Assembly: GCF_004348995.1 (NCBI RefSeq)
Contig: NZ_SMKQ01000009.1
Coordinates: 1-64,000, forward strand
From: Nonomuraea terrae
GTDB lineage: Bacteria > Actinomycetota > Actinomycetes > Streptosporangiales > Streptosporangiaceae
Direction of reading: 5' to 3'
Length of the DNA: 64,000 nucleotides
The notes under the pieces are model-generated. The model ran no database searches and was not told where the DNA came from. It was given only the letters and a program-made list of their open reading frames with translations. Below, piece by piece: positions 24,859-33,980 of the stretch (the first letter of the stretch is position 1; each line of letters opens with the position of its first letter). The position numbers were made by a program, and so were the translations under genes.

Positions 24859-25994
24859 CACGATGTCCATTCGTCGCTGTCTTGTCCGGCTTCGCCGGCG
24901 ATTCTCATGGCCTCGTCGATCAGTGCCTCGGCGATGCGCGACTCAGGTACCGTCTTGACGACCTTCCCCTTGACGAAGATCTGGCCCTTGCCGTTGCCGG
25001 CCGCCACCCCGATGTCGGCTTCCCTGGCTTCTCCCGGGCCGTTGACGACGCAGCCCATCACGGCCACCCGGAGCGGTATCTCCATCTCGTCCAGGGCCGC
25101 GGTGACCTCCTCGGCGAGCTTGTACACGTCCACCTGCGCCCGGCCGCAGGATGGGCAGGACACGATCTCGAGCTTGCGCGGGCGCAGGTTGAGCGACTGC
25201 AGGATCTGGACGCCGACCTTGACCTCCTCGACCGGCGGGGCCGACAGGGAGACGCGGATGGTGTCGCCGATCCCCTCGGCGAGCAGCGTGCCGAACGCGA
25301 CCGCCGACTTGACGGTGCCCTGCAGCGGCGGGCCGGCCTCGGTGACTCCCAGGTGCAGCGGGTAGTCGCAGGCGGCCGACAACCGGCGGTAGGCCTCCAC
25401 CATCACGACAGGGTCGTGGTGCTTCACCGAGATCTTGATGTCGTGGAAGTCGTGTTCGGCGAAGAGCGACGCCTCCCACAGCGCCGACTCCACCAGTGCC
25501 TGCGGCGTGGCTTTGCCGTGCTTGGCCAGCAGCCGGGGATCCAGCGATCCCGCGTTCACGCCGATGCGGATGGGCGTGCCGTGGTCCCTGGCCGCCCGCG
25601 CGATCTCGGCGACCTTGTCGTCGAACTTCTTGATGTTGCCCGGATTGACCCGGACGGCCGCGCAGCCGGCCTCGATGGCGGCGAAGACGTACCTCGGCTG
25701 GAAGTGGATGTCGGCGATGACGGGGATCGGGGACTTGGTCGCGATGATCGGCAGCGCGTCGGCGTCGTCCTGCGACGGGCAGGCGACCCGGACGATGTCG
25801 CACCCGGCCGCGGTGAGCTCGGCGATCTGCTGCAGGGTCGCGTTGACGTCGGCCGTGACCGTCGTCGTCATGGACTGCACGGACACAGGCGATTCGCTGC
25901 CCACGCCCACCGAACCCACCCGGAGCTGCCGGGTGGGCTGTCGCTCGCCGAGCACCACGGATGGCGGGGCGGGCATCCCGAGATCAACTCTCAT
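24858..25994 (-). CDS. ispG: 4-hydroxy-3-methylbut-2-enyl diphosphate synthase (MEP pathway)
   Basis: A 378-aa IspG (GcpE). It converts MEcPP to HMBPP, the sixth MEP step, using a [4Fe-4S] cluster. The N-terminal TIM barrel has [12 protein letters not shown] and [12 protein letters not shown]; the C-terminal part holds the three cluster Cys in VSCPSCGR and [10 protein letters not shown]. Length is normal for actinobacteria. ATG 25994 follows the dxs stop by 16 bp with AGGAGG about 10 nt upstream. Its stop overlaps P450-F. Its place inside the cluster suggests a dedicated, probably duplicate copy; whether another ispG exists cannot be seen here. Confidence 0.96.
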   Translation of the reverse strand: MRVDLGMPAPPSVVLGERQPTRQLRVGSVGVGSESPVSVQSMTTTVTADVNATLQQIAELTAAGCDIVRVACPSQDDADALPIIATKSPIPVIADIHFQPRYVFAAIEAGCAAVRVNPGNIKKFDDKVAEIARAARDHGTPIRIGVNAGSLDPRLLAKHGKATPQALVESALWEASLFAEHDFHDIKISVKHHDPVVMVEAYRRLSAACDYPLHLGVTEAGPPLQGTVKSAVAFGTLLAEGIGDTIRVSLSAPPVEEVKVGVQILQSLNLRPRKLEIVSCPSCGRAQVDVYKLAEEVTAALDEMEIPLRVAVMGCVVNGPGEAREADIGVAAGNGKGQIFVKGKVVKTVPESRIAEALIDEAMRIAGEAGQDSDEWTS

Positions 25995-26010
25995 CAGAGC
26001 GCTGCCTCCT

Positions 26011-28008
26011 TCAGTGCGTCTGGTCGCCGACGCCCCTGTGGCCTGAGTAGCCGTTCGAGGCGAGGACCTGGCGGGCCCTGCCCGCCAGGCGCGGGTCGGC
26101 GATGAGTTTGGCCAGCCATGGGCTGACGTGTGTGGGCGCGGCGAGACGGCGATTCTTCCCGGCGAGCCGGTGCAGCACGGCGGCGGAGACGTCCTCCACG
26201 GTCAGGCCGCACTCGGCGAGCACCTCGGCACGTTTGCCGTGCTGCAGGAAGCGCCTGGGGATGCCGAAGTCCGCCACCGGTGTGCCGACGCCCGCGTCGC
26301 GCAGCTCCTGAGCGACGGCGGACCCGAACCCGCCGGCCCGCAGGCCGTCCTCGACGGTGACGACCAGCCGGTACCGGCGGGCCATATCGGGGATGGCCGC
26401 GTTGACCGGCTTGACCCATCTCGGGTCCACCACCGTGACGCCGAAGCCCTCCTCACCGATGCGCGCGGCGACGCCCAGCGCCAGTCCCGCCATCGCGCCC
26501 ACCGACAGGACGAGCACGTCCCGGCCGGCGTCGCGGCGCAGCACCGCCATCCCGTCCGCCTCGTCCACGGCCGGGATGTCCGGCCCGACCGCACCCTTGG
26601 GGAAGCGCACGACGGCAGGCCCGCCGGTGACGCGGAGCGCCTCGCGCAGTTCCTCACGCAGGGTGCGCGCGTCGCGGGGGGCGGCGATGCGCAGACCGGG
26701 AACGGCCTGCAGCATCGCCACGTCCCACATCCCGTTGTGCGACGGGCCGTCGTCTCCCGTCACGCCGGCCCGGTCCAGCACGAACACCACCGGGCACCCG
26801 TGCAGGGCCACGTCCATCAGCACCTGGTCGAAGGCGCGGTTGAGGAAGGTCGCGTACACCGCCACCACGGGCCGCAGCCCCGCCATGGCGAGACCGGCGG
26901 CGGAGGTCACCGCGTGCTGCTCGGCGATGCCGACGTCGAAGACGCGCTCCGGGAACCGCTCGGCGAAGGCGTCCAGCCCGGTCGGCCCCAGCATCGCGGC
27001 GGTGATGCCGACGATCTCCGGCCGCCGCTCGGCGAGCGTGACCAGCTCGGCGCCGAACACCGACGTCCACGACCGGCCTGCCGCGGTGGTCGGCCTGCCG
27101 GTGGTCGGGTCCATCACGCGCACGGCGTGGAAGCAGTCCGCCTTGTCGTTCTCCGCGTGCGGGTAACCGTTGCCCTTGCGGGTCAGGCAGTGCACGAGCA
27201 CCGGCCCGTCGAATGCCGCGGCCTGCCGCAGCGCGGTCTCCACCGCCTCGATGTCGTGCCCGTCGATCGGGCCGAGGTACTTCAGCCCCAGATCCTCGAA
27301 CATGCCCTGCGGGGCGACCAGGTCCTTCACGCCCGTCTTGATGGCGTGCAGCGTGTCGTACACCACCGGTGTGGGCTGCAGCAGGCGCTTGCTCCAGTCC
27401 AGGAAGCGCTCGTACCCGCGGGTGGTGCGCAGCGTCGCCAGGTGGTCGGCAAGCCCGCCGATCGTCGGCGCGTACGACCGGCCGTTGTCGTTGACCACGA
27501 TGACGAGAGGCAGATCCTTGGCGGCGGCGATGTTGTTGAGCGCCTCCCAGGCCATGCCGCCGGTCAGCGCACCGTCGCCGATGACCGCCACGACCTTGCG
27601 GTCGGTTACTCCGCGCAGCCGGTATCCCTTGGCCAGGCCGTCCGCGTAGGACAGAGCGGTGGAGGCGTGGGAGTTCTCGACGATGTCGTGCTCCGACTCG
27701 GCACCGCACGGGTAGCCGGACAACCCGCCCCGCTGCCGCAGGCCGGAGAAGTCGTGCCGGCCCGTCACGATCTTGTGCACGTAGGCCTGGTGGCCGGTGT
27801 CCCACACGATGCGGTCGCGGGGGGAGTCGAACACGCGATGCAGGGCCAGGGTGAGCTCGACGGTCCCCAGGTTGGGTCCCAGATGGCCACCCGTCCTCGA
27901 CACCTGCTCGACCAGGAACCGCCTGATCTCCCCGGAGAGCGTCAGCAGTTCTTCCCCTGACAGGACACGGAGGTCCTGCGGTCCCCGGATGGACTCCAGC
28001 AGTCCCAT
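26011..28008 (-). CDS. dxs: 1-deoxy-D-xylulose-5-phosphate synthase (MEP pathway entry)
   Basis: A 665-aa thiamine-diphosphate enzyme condensing pyruvate and glyceraldehyde 3-phosphate. [13 protein letters not shown] near residue 75, the ThDP motif [25 protein letters not shown], the transketolase pyrimidine domain with [10 protein letters not shown], and a C-terminal domain with [15 protein letters not shown] are all present. It runs about 25 residues past the usual end ([20 protein letters not shown]...). ATG 28008 has GGGAG 6 nt upstream; the ORF opens much earlier but without homology. Dxs controls flux into the pathway, so an extra copy here should lift IPP/DMAPP supply. Confidence 0.96.
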   Translation of the reverse strand: MGLLESIRGPQDLRVLSGEELLTLSGEIRRFLVEQVSRTGGHLGPNLGTVELTLALHRVFDSPRDRIVWDTGHQAYVHKIVTGRHDFSGLRQRGGLSGYPCGAESEHDIVENSHASTALSYADGLAKGYRLRGVTDRKVVAVIGDGALTGGMAWEALNNIAAAKDLPLVIVVNDNGRSYAPTIGGLADHLATLRTTRGYERFLDWSKRLLQPTPVVYDTLHAIKTGVKDLVAPQGMFEDLGLKYLGPIDGHDIEAVETALRQAAAFDGPVLVHCLTRKGNGYPHAENDKADCFHAVRVMDPTTGRPTTAAGRSWTSVFGAELVTLAERRPEIVGITAAMLGPTGLDAFAERFPERVFDVGIAEQHAVTSAAGLAMAGLRPVVAVYATFLNRAFDQVLMDVALHGCPVVFVLDRAGVTGDDGPSHNGMWDVAMLQAVPGLRIAAPRDARTLREELREALRVTGGPAVVRFPKGAVGPDIPAVDEADGMAVLRRDAGRDVLVLSVGAMAGLALGVAARIGEEGFGVTVVDPRWVKPVNAAIPDMARRYRLVVTVEDGLRAGGFGSAVAQELRDAGVGTPVADFGIPRRFLQHGKRAEVLAECGLTVEDVSAAVLHRLAGKNRRLAAPTHVSPWLAKLIADPRLAGRARQVLASNGYSGHRGVGDQTH

Positions 28009-28081
28009 GTACGCGCTCCCTTCGTTCGGCCGGCGGAAACTCGGTTGCGGAAAGTCGACCCGGGCGGGCGGGTGCCGGAGG

Positions 28082-29038
28082 TCATGGTCCCGCCCCACCG
28101 CCCTCGGCCAGCCGCATCGGCATGAAGAACACGACGTCCTCGGTCGCGCCGCTCTCCACCTCGATGTCGTGGAAGCCACAGGCGGACAGCCGTTCCAGCA
28201 CCTGGTCCACCAGGACCTCGGGAACGCTCGCGCCGGAGCTGACACCCACGGAGGTCACCCCGTCGAGCCACCGCTCGTCCAACCGCGACACGTCGGGCAC
28301 GAGGAACGACCGCACGCCGTTGTCACGTGCCACGTCGACCATGCGCTGGGAATTGCTGGAGTTCTCCGAGCCGACCACGAGCACCAGCTCGCAGCGCGCG
28401 GCCAGGGATTTGATCCCGTTCTGCCGGTTCTGACTGGCGTAGCAGATGGTCTCGCTGCTGGGCTCGGCCAGGTTGGGGAACCGCTCGCGTACACGGCTGA
28501 TGATGCCGCTCGTCTCGTCCACCGCGAGCGTCGTCTGGGTCACGTAGCCGACGGCGGTGGCGGGATCCAGGTCCAGCCGGTCGACGTCCTCGGCGGACTC
28601 GACGACGATCGTTCGCTCCGGCGCCTCGCCGCGGATGCCCTCCACCTCTTCGTGGTCGGCGTGGCCGATCAGCAGCAGGACGCGGTCGTCACGCGCGAAG
28701 CGGCGGGCCTGCTGATGCACCTTGGACACCAGAGGACAGGTCGCGTCGACGACGTCCAGCCGGCGGCTCTCGGCGCGGGCCCGCACCTGCGGGGAGACGC
28801 CGTGGGCGGAGAAGATGCAGATCGCGCCTTCGGGGACCTCCGTCTCGGAGTCGACGAACCGGGCGCCCCTGGCCTCCAGCCGGTCGACGACGTGGCGGTT
28901 GTGCACGATCTCCTTGCGCACGTAGACCGGGGGCCCGTAGAGGTCCAGGGCCCGCTCCACCATCGCGATGGCGCGCTCGACGCCCGCGCAGAAACCTCGT
29001 GGCTGGGCTAGGACGACCTTCTTCCGTGCTGAAGCCAT
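28082..29038 (-). CDS. ispH: 4-hydroxy-3-methylbut-2-enyl diphosphate reductase (MEP pathway)
   Basis: A 318-aa IspH (LytB), the [4Fe-4S] enzyme that turns HMBPP into IPP and DMAPP. The three cluster Cys are in [15 protein letters not shown] and [19 protein letters not shown] and FSAHGVSP carry the conserved His residues, and SSNSQRM follows. ATG 29038 starts [18 protein letters not shown] 29044 two codons earlier is possible. Neither has a good ribosome-binding site, so the mRNA may be leaderless or weakly translated. It is the first gene of the - strand unit ispH-dxs-ispG-P450-F-P450-E-ferredoxin and marks the right edge of the cluster. Confidence 0.96.
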   Translation of the reverse strand: MASARKKVVLAQPRGFCAGVERAIAMVERALDLYGPPVYVRKEIVHNRHVVDRLEARGARFVDSETEVPEGAICIFSAHGVSPQVRARAESRRLDVVDATCPLVSKVHQQARRFARDDRVLLLIGHADHEEVEGIRGEAPERTIVVESAEDVDRLDLDPATAVGYVTQTTLAVDETSGIISRVRERFPNLAEPSSETICYASQNRQNGIKSLAARCELVLVVGSENSSNSQRMVDVARDNGVRSFLVPDVSRLDERWLDGVTSVGVSSGASVPEVLVDQVLERLSACGFHDIEVESGATEDVVFFMPMRLAEGGGAGP

Positions 29039-29255
29039 ATACACCGCCGCTCGGGCGCCCGCGCACGATCTGCCGGGTCCACGTCTGGAAGCTCCTGACC
29101 GGATTCATGATCGATGCTACGGCAGCGGCCGGCCACCACCCTGCAGCCGACCTGCACGACCGCGGCACGCCGGGCGCCGTCCGGACCTGCGGTGACACCC
29201 CGCCGGCCCGGACACCGGAGCACACGCGGGGGGCAAGACGCTCAGGACGTGCCGA

Positions 29256-30296
29256 TCAGGATGCGATGTCCTTGATCTTCTCGATCAGCCGCACCCGGTC
29301 CTCGTGCGTCCTGCCGAACGGTGCCACGTTCAGCGTGCTCACCCCGGACTCCTTCAGCGCCTGGACGCGGTCGCGGACGAAGCCCTCGCTGCCGATCAGC
29401 GAGGTGCGCTCCAGCAGCTCGGCCGGCACCAGGGCGGCCGCCTCGTCCTTCTTGCCCTCCAGGTAGAGGTCCTGGATCTGCTCGGCCTGCCTCTCGTAGC
29501 CGTAGCGGCGGGCCAGGTCGTTGTAGAAGTTCTTGCCCTTGGCGCCCATGCCGCCGATGTACAGGGCCGCCATCGGCCGCCCGAACTCCCGCAGCCCCGC
29601 CACGTCTTCGCCGATCGCGAGGGACGCCTGCGCGATCACGTCGAGCTCGCCCAGCTCGGGGTCGCGCCTGGCCTTGCCCGCGGCCAGCGACGGGCCCCAG
29701 ACGTCGGCGGCCTTCTCGGGCAGGTAGAAGATCGGCTCCCAGCCTTCGGCCAGCTCCGCGGTCAGCTCGACGTTCTTGGGGCCGATGGCGGCGACCACGA
29801 TCGGGACGCGGGGGCGTACGGGGTGGTTGATGAGCTTGAGCGGCTTGCCCAGGCCGGTGCCCTGGTCGGGCGGGAGCGGCAGGGTGTAGTGCTTGCCGGC
29901 GTGCTCGACGCGCTCGCGCCGCCACACCTTACGGCAGATCTCGATGACCTCCCGCGTCCGCCCCAGTGGCGCGGTATACGGTACCCCGTGGAACCCCTCG
30001 ATCACCTGCGGCCCCGAGGCGCCGATGCCGAGCGTGAAGCGCCCGTCGGAGACGAAGTCGAGACCCGCGGCCGTCATGGCCAGCAGCGTCGGCGTGCGGG
30101 AGTAGATGGGCAGGATGCCCGAGGCGATCTCCAGCCGCTCGGTCTTGGCCGCGATGTATCCCATCTGGCTGACCGCGTCGAACGAGTACGCCTCGGCCAC
30201 GAACACGATGTCCAGCCCGGCCTTCTCGTAGTCGGCCAGTTCGGCGACCGTCTCCTTGAAACCGCCCGAGTAGTTGAGTGCCATACCGATCCGCAT
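29256..30296 (-). CDS. LLM-class (F420-dependent type) oxidoreductase
   Basis: A 346-aa TIM-barrel protein of the luciferase-like monooxygenase superfamily, in the F420-dependent branch common in actinobacteria. It has MRIGMALNYSGGFKE at the start, AEAYSFDAVSQMG, ILPIYSRTPTLLAMTAAGLDFVSDGR (cut here to family-typical blocks), FTLGIGASGPQVIEGFHG and GSEGFVRDRVQALKESGVS at the C-terminus. ATG 30296 begins a separate unit 217 bp upstream of ispH. I regard it as outside the terpenoid cluster, although an F420-dependent reduction in the pathway cannot be excluded. Substrate unknown. Confidence 0.8.
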   Translation of the reverse strand: MRIGMALNYSGGFKETVAELADYEKAGLDIVFVAEAYSFDAVSQMGYIAAKTERLEIASGILPIYSRTPTLLAMTAAGLDFVSDGRFTLGIGASGPQVIEGFHGVPYTAPLGRTREVIEICRKVWRRERVEHAGKHYTLPLPPDQGTGLGKPLKLINHPVRPRVPIVVAAIGPKNVELTAELAEGWEPIFYLPEKAADVWGPSLAAGKARRDPELGELDVIAQASLAIGEDVAGLREFGRPMAALYIGGMGAKGKNFYNDLARRYGYERQAEQIQDLYLEGKKDEAAALVPAELLERTSLIGSEGFVRDRVQALKESGVSTLNVAPFGRTHEDRVRLIEKIKDIAS

Positions 30297-30389
30297 GCCG
30301 GGCTCCCTGTGAACCGAATGTTGTTCCGTTTCGACGCGGACAGGTTATCGCGTCCACGTGCCGGGACGGCAGCCGCTAGCGTAGATCGC

Positions 30390-31277
30390 GTGCTGAGTCG
30401 GGTCGTCGTCATCGTGTCCGCCGTGGTGGCCGGGGCCCTGGCGGGGCATGCGCTGATCCCCGCCTTCGGCGGGTTCACCCCGGTCCTGGAGAGCATGCTG
30501 CCCTGGGTCGGGCTGGCCGTTCCCCTGCTGCTTCTCCTCGCCGCGCTGGCACGCTCCACAGTGGCCGCCGTCGCGGCTCTGGTGCCGGGCCTGGTGTGGG
30601 CCGCGATGTTCGGCTCCACGCTGCTGGCCACGCCGCCGGGCGGCCGCAGCGACCTGGCCGTCGGCACGGTCAACGTGGGCGTGCGCAACAACGCCTCGGG
30701 CGAGGCCGTCCGCCAGATCGCCCAAGACCTCGACCTGCTGGCCGCGCAGGAGCTGACGGCCGGCGGCCCGGCGGCCAAGCAGCTCAACAAGATGTTCAAA
30801 TATCGCTATCCGGTCAGCACGGTCGGGCTGTGGAGCCGCTACCCGATCAGCGACGCCAGGCCCCTCGACGTCGGCCTGGGCTGGCCCCGGGCGCTGCGCG
30901 CGGTCGTCAGCACCCCCCAGGGCAAGGTGACCGTCTACGTCATGCACCTGGCCTCGGCCAGGCCCGGGCAGACCACCTCGCGCGACGCCTCGCTGGCCCG
31001 GGCGCGCAAGCTCATCGACGCCGACCGCAGCAAGCGCATCCTGCTGCTCGGCGACCTCAACACCGCCACCACCGACCGCGGCATGCGCGGGCTGACGCCG
31101 CCGCTGGTCGACGCGCAGCGGGTGGCGGGCGACGGGTTCGGCTTCACGTGGCCGGCCGCGTTCCCGATCACGCGGCCCGACCACATCCTGTTCCGCGGCA
31201 TGACCGCGACCAAGGCGGGCGTGGCTCCGGCCACGGGCAGCGACCACCGGGCGGCGATCGCGTCACTCCGCCTCTAG
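30390..31277 (+). CDS. Membrane-anchored endonuclease/exonuclease/phosphatase-family protein
   Basis: A 295-aa protein with three N-terminal hydrophobic segments (about residues 1-75), then an EEP domain outside the membrane. VGTVNVGVRNN, AAQELTAG, GLWSRYPI, VYVMHLASARPG, LLLGDLNTATTDRGM and GSDHRAAIASL follow the order of DNase I/phosphatase-fold active-site motifs (N, E, H, GDxN, SDH). GTG 30390 starts just at the first hydrophobic segment; the frame stays open to 29304, but that part is antisense to the LLM gene. Its 3' end overlaps the converging MocA-like gene by 15 bp. Secreted nuclease or phosphodiesterase; substrate unknown. Confidence 0.75.
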   Translation: MLSRVVVIVSAVVAGALAGHALIPAFGGFTPVLESMLPWVGLAVPLLLLLAALARSTVAAVAALVPGLVWAAMFGSTLLATPPGGRSDLAVGTVNVGVRNNASGEAVRQIAQDLDLLAAQELTAGGPAAKQLNKMFKYRYPVSTVGLWSRYPISDARPLDVGLGWPRALRAVVSTPQGKVTVYVMHLASARPGQTTSRDASLARARKLIDADRSKRILLLGDLNTATTDRGMRGLTPPLVDAQRVAGDGFGFTWPAAFPITRPDHILFRGMTATKAGVAPATGSDHRAAIASLRL

Positions 31278-31823
31278 CAGGTCCAGGTCGGCGGGGGTGT
31301 CGATGTCGGCCGGGTCGCCGTAGGCGTCGCACGGCACCTCGGTGACCAGCCCGGGATGGGCCTTCAGGTACGGCCGCGCCCCGACGTCCCCCACGGCCAG
31401 CTCGGCCACCCCCGCGAAGTGCTCGCGGCCGATCAGCACGGGGTTGCGGCGCCGGCCACCGTACGTGGCGACCGCGAGGCCGGCGCCGGAGGCGATCAGC
31501 GCGCGTACCGCCTCCGGGCGGATCAGCGGCTGGTCGACCAGCGCGACCACCACCGCCCCGGCCTGCGGGGGCAGCGCGGCGAGGCCGGCGCGCAGCGACG
31601 AGCCCATGCCGGAGGCCCACTCCGGGTTGTGCACGGTCACCGCGCCGCACACCTGCGCCACGGCCGCGCCGAGCACGACCACGACGGGGTGGCAGCCGCC
31701 CTCGGCCAGCAGGCGCACGCCCCGGTCCACCAGCCGCTCGCCCGCGTACTCGACCAGCGCCTTGGGTCGGCCCAGCCGCGAGCCCCGGCCGGCGGCCAGC
31801 AGCAGCCCCGCGACCTCGCTCAC
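31263..31823 (-). CDS. MobA/MocA-like nucleotidyltransferase
   Basis: A 186-aa nucleotidyltransferase with the GT-A-like signature LLLAAGRGSRLGRPKALVEYAG at the N-terminus (first 20 residues include the GxGxRxGxxK loop), MGSSLRAGL, VVVALVDQPLIRPEAV and GRRRNPVLIGREHF. MocA relatives transfer CMP to molybdopterin, making the cofactor for xanthine/CO-dehydrogenase-type enzymes. GTG 31823 overlaps the XdhC stop by 4 bp, so it belongs with the cox-type accessory genes upstream. Confidence 0.82.
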   Translation of the reverse strand: MSEVAGLLLAAGRGSRLGRPKALVEYAGERLVDRGVRLLAEGGCHPVVVVLGAAVAQVCGAVTVHNPEWASGMGSSLRAGLAALPPQAGAVVVALVDQPLIRPEAVRALIASGAGLAVATYGGRRRNPVLIGREHFAGVAELAVGDVGARPYLKAHPGLVTEVPCDAYGDPADIDTPADLDLLEAE

Positions 31824-32911
31824 GCCGACTCGTGGTGGATGCGGCCCTCCGTGGCGGACAGCGGGCGTCCGGAGCCGCCCCAGCGCAGCTGGATCAGCTC
31901 GGCGGCGATGGACACGGCGGTCTCCTCGGGGGTGCGCGCGCCGAGGTCGAGGCCGATGGGCGAGCGCAGCCGGGCCAGTTCGTCGCCGGTCAGCCCGGCC
32001 TCGCGCAGCCGTTCCAGGCGGTCCTCGTGCGTTCGGCGCGAGCCCATGGCGCCCACGTAGCCGGCGCCCGTGCGCAGCGCCACCTCCAGCAGCGGCACGT
32101 CGAACTTTGGGTCGTGGGTGAGCACGCAGATCACCGTGCGCTCGTCCACGTCGACGGAGGCGAGGTAGTCGTGCGGCCACTTGACCACGACCTCGTCGGC
32201 GTCGGGGAACCGCTTGGCGGTGGCGAACACCGGCCGCGCGTCGCACACCGTGACGTGGTAGCCGAGGAACTTGCCCACCCGGGCCACCGCCGCGGCGAAG
32301 TCGATCGCCCCGAACACCAGCATCCGCGGCGGCGGCGCGAACGAGTGCACGAAGACCGCCAGGTCGTCCAGCCGCCGCTCTCCCTGCGGCCCGTAGCGGC
32401 GCAGGCCGGTCAGGCCCTGGGCGAGCATGCCGCGGGCGTCGTCGTCCACGGCGTCGTCGAGGCGGCCGAGGCCGAGGGTACCGGAGGAGCGGTCGGGCCA
32501 GATGATCCGGCGGGCGCCGACCCGGCCCGGCCCCGACACGACGGTGGCCACGGCGACGGGCTCGTGCGCCTGCACCGACGCGGCGATCTCGCCCAGCTCG
32601 GGGAACGCCTCCCGCGAGACCGGCTCCACGAAGATGTCGATGATGCCGCCGCAGGTCAGCCCCACGGAGAAGGCGTCGTCGTCGCTGACGCCGTAGCGCT
32701 GCAGGACCGGCTCGCCGAGGTCGGTGGCCAGCTCGAACACCGCGCCCTCGATACAGCCGCCCGAGACGCTGCCGACCACCTCGTCGCCGCGCACGGCCAT
32801 GGACGCGCCCGGCGGCCGGGGCGCGCTGCTCCACGTGCCCACCACCGTCGCCAGTCCGAAGCGGGTGCCGGACCGCCACCACTCCATGATCTCCGGCAGC
32901 ACGTCACGCAT
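31820..32911 (-). CDS. XdhC/CoxI-family molybdenum-cofactor maturation protein
   Basis: A 363-aa XdhC/CoxF-like protein. The N-terminal XdhC/CoxI domain has TVVGTWSSAPRPPGASMAV and VSGGCIEGAVFE; after a linker, the Rossmann-like XdhC C-terminal domain has LVFGAIDFAAAVARVGKFLGY, CVLTHDPKFDVPLL and YVGAMGSRRTHEDR. Family members carry sulfurated Mo cofactor to xanthine or CO dehydrogenase. It overlaps the VWA gene by 8 bp and the MocA-like gene by 4 bp. The structural dehydrogenase genes are not in the window. Confidence 0.88.
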   Translation of the reverse strand: MRDVLPEIMEWWRSGTRFGLATVVGTWSSAPRPPGASMAVRGDEVVGSVSGGCIEGAVFELATDLGEPVLQRYGVSDDDAFSVGLTCGGIIDIFVEPVSREAFPELGEIAASVQAHEPVAVATVVSGPGRVGARRIIWPDRSSGTLGLGRLDDAVDDDARGMLAQGLTGLRRYGPQGERRLDDLAVFVHSFAPPPRMLVFGAIDFAAAVARVGKFLGYHVTVCDARPVFATAKRFPDADEVVVKWPHDYLASVDVDERTVICVLTHDPKFDVPLLEVALRTGAGYVGAMGSRRTHEDRLERLREAGLTGDELARLRSPIGLDLGARTPEETAVSIAAELIQLRWGGSGRPLSATEGRIHHESA

Positions 32912-33980
32912 GGGCGAGCCTTTCGCTGAGTTGCTCGTAGGCGGCCAGGCTGTGCCCGGCCACCAGGTCGTCGAGGTACGGCAAAGCGGCCCGCATCCCG
33001 CCCGTGAGCGGCTGGTAGTCCGCGTACCCCTTGTGAGGATTGACCCAGATTACGCGGTATGCCTGACGGGACAGCCGGGCCATCTGCGTCCCCAGCAGCT
33101 CGGGGTCACCGCGTTCCCAGCCGTCGGAGGCGATCACCGCGATCTCTCCCCTCGCGCTGGAACGGGTGAGGAACTCGCGCAGCTCCTCGCCGAGCCGGGT
33201 GCCGCCGCTCCAGTCGGGGACGGTCTTGGACACCGCGTTGAGCGCGGTGCCGGGGTCGCGGTGGCGCAGTTCGGCGGTGATCGGGGTGAGCCGGGTGCCG
33301 ACCGAGTAGACGCGGGTGGCCCGGGGCTCGCTCCTGACCAGCGCGTGCGCGAAGCGCAGCAGCGTCTCGGCGTACGGCGCCATCGAACCGCTGACGTCCA
33401 CGAAGAGCACGACCTTGCGCGGACGCGTGGTGTGCCGGCGGTGGCGCAGCCGGGCCACGTCGCCCTTCCTGAGCGCCTCGCGGATGGTGCGGCGCCGGTC
33501 GAGCACGCCCCGGTGGGAGCCCTCGAACCGCCGCGAGCGCCGCCGGGCCCGCCCGCCGCGCAGCAGGGCCAACATCCGGTGCACCTCCTCGCGCTCGGCC
33601 TCCGACAGCCGGGCCACGTCGCGGTGGCGCAGCACCTCGATCCGGCTCGCGGTCGCGGGCGCCGCCGTGCCGTCGTCGTCGCCCGTCTCTCCGTCGCCGT
33701 CGCGCGTGGCCAGGTGCCGGGTGACGCTCACGGTGGCCGTACGGGTGGAAACGGCCCGCAGCCCGCCGAAGTAGGCGGCGAAGCAACGGTCGTAGCGGGG
33801 CAGGTCGTCGGGCGTGGCGCAGAGCGTCAGCCGCCCGGCCCAGTAGACCTCGCCGGGGTCGGTCACGTCGAGGTGGTCGAGGGCCTTGAGCAGGTTCCGG
33901 GTGCGTTCGTGGTCGGCCCCGACACCCGCGGCGCGCAACGTCCTGGCGAACCCCGTCATGGTCGCGGCCAGCTCATCCAT
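32904..33980 (-). CDS. VWA-domain protein (CoxE family)
   Basis: A 358-aa CoxE-type protein. The C-terminal half is a von Willebrand A domain with an intact MIDAS motif (LFVDVSGSM) and EIAVIASDGWERGDPELL; the basic central part (RARRRSRRFEGSHRG) and GDVARLRHRR are typical of CoxE. These proteins work with a MoxR/CoxD AAA ATPase in assembling the Cu-Mo centre of CO dehydrogenase. It overlaps the AAA gene by 8 bp (33973-33980) and the XdhC gene by 8 bp. Confidence 0.87.
   Translation of the reverse strand: MDELAATMTGFARTLRAAGVGADHERTRNLLKALDHLDVTDPGEVYWAGRLTLCATPDDLPRYDRCFAAYFGGLRAVSTRTATVSVTRHLATRDGDGETGDDDGTAAPATASRIEVLRHRDVARLSEAEREEVHRMLALLRGGRARRRSRRFEGSHRGVLDRRRTIREALRKGDVARLRHRRHTTRPRKVVLFVDVSGSMAPYAETLLRFAHALVRSEPRATRVYSVGTRLTPITAELRHRDPGTALNAVSKTVPDWSGGTRLGEELREFLTRSSARGEIAVIASDGWERGDPELLGTQMARLSRQAYRVIWVNPHKGYADYQPLTGGMRAALPYLDDLVAGHSLAAYEQLSERLAHA

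Noticed and set aside
29256-30296. LLM oxidoreductase as a member of the terpenoid cluster
   Set aside because: It is separated from ispH by 217 bp, has its own start region and belongs to a family with very many copies in actinobacterial genomes; position alone is not enough.
29304-30389. Long N-terminal extension of the EEP-family protein
   Set aside because: It is antisense to the LLM oxidoreductase gene and has no homology-like motif; the real protein begins at its first hydrophobic helix.
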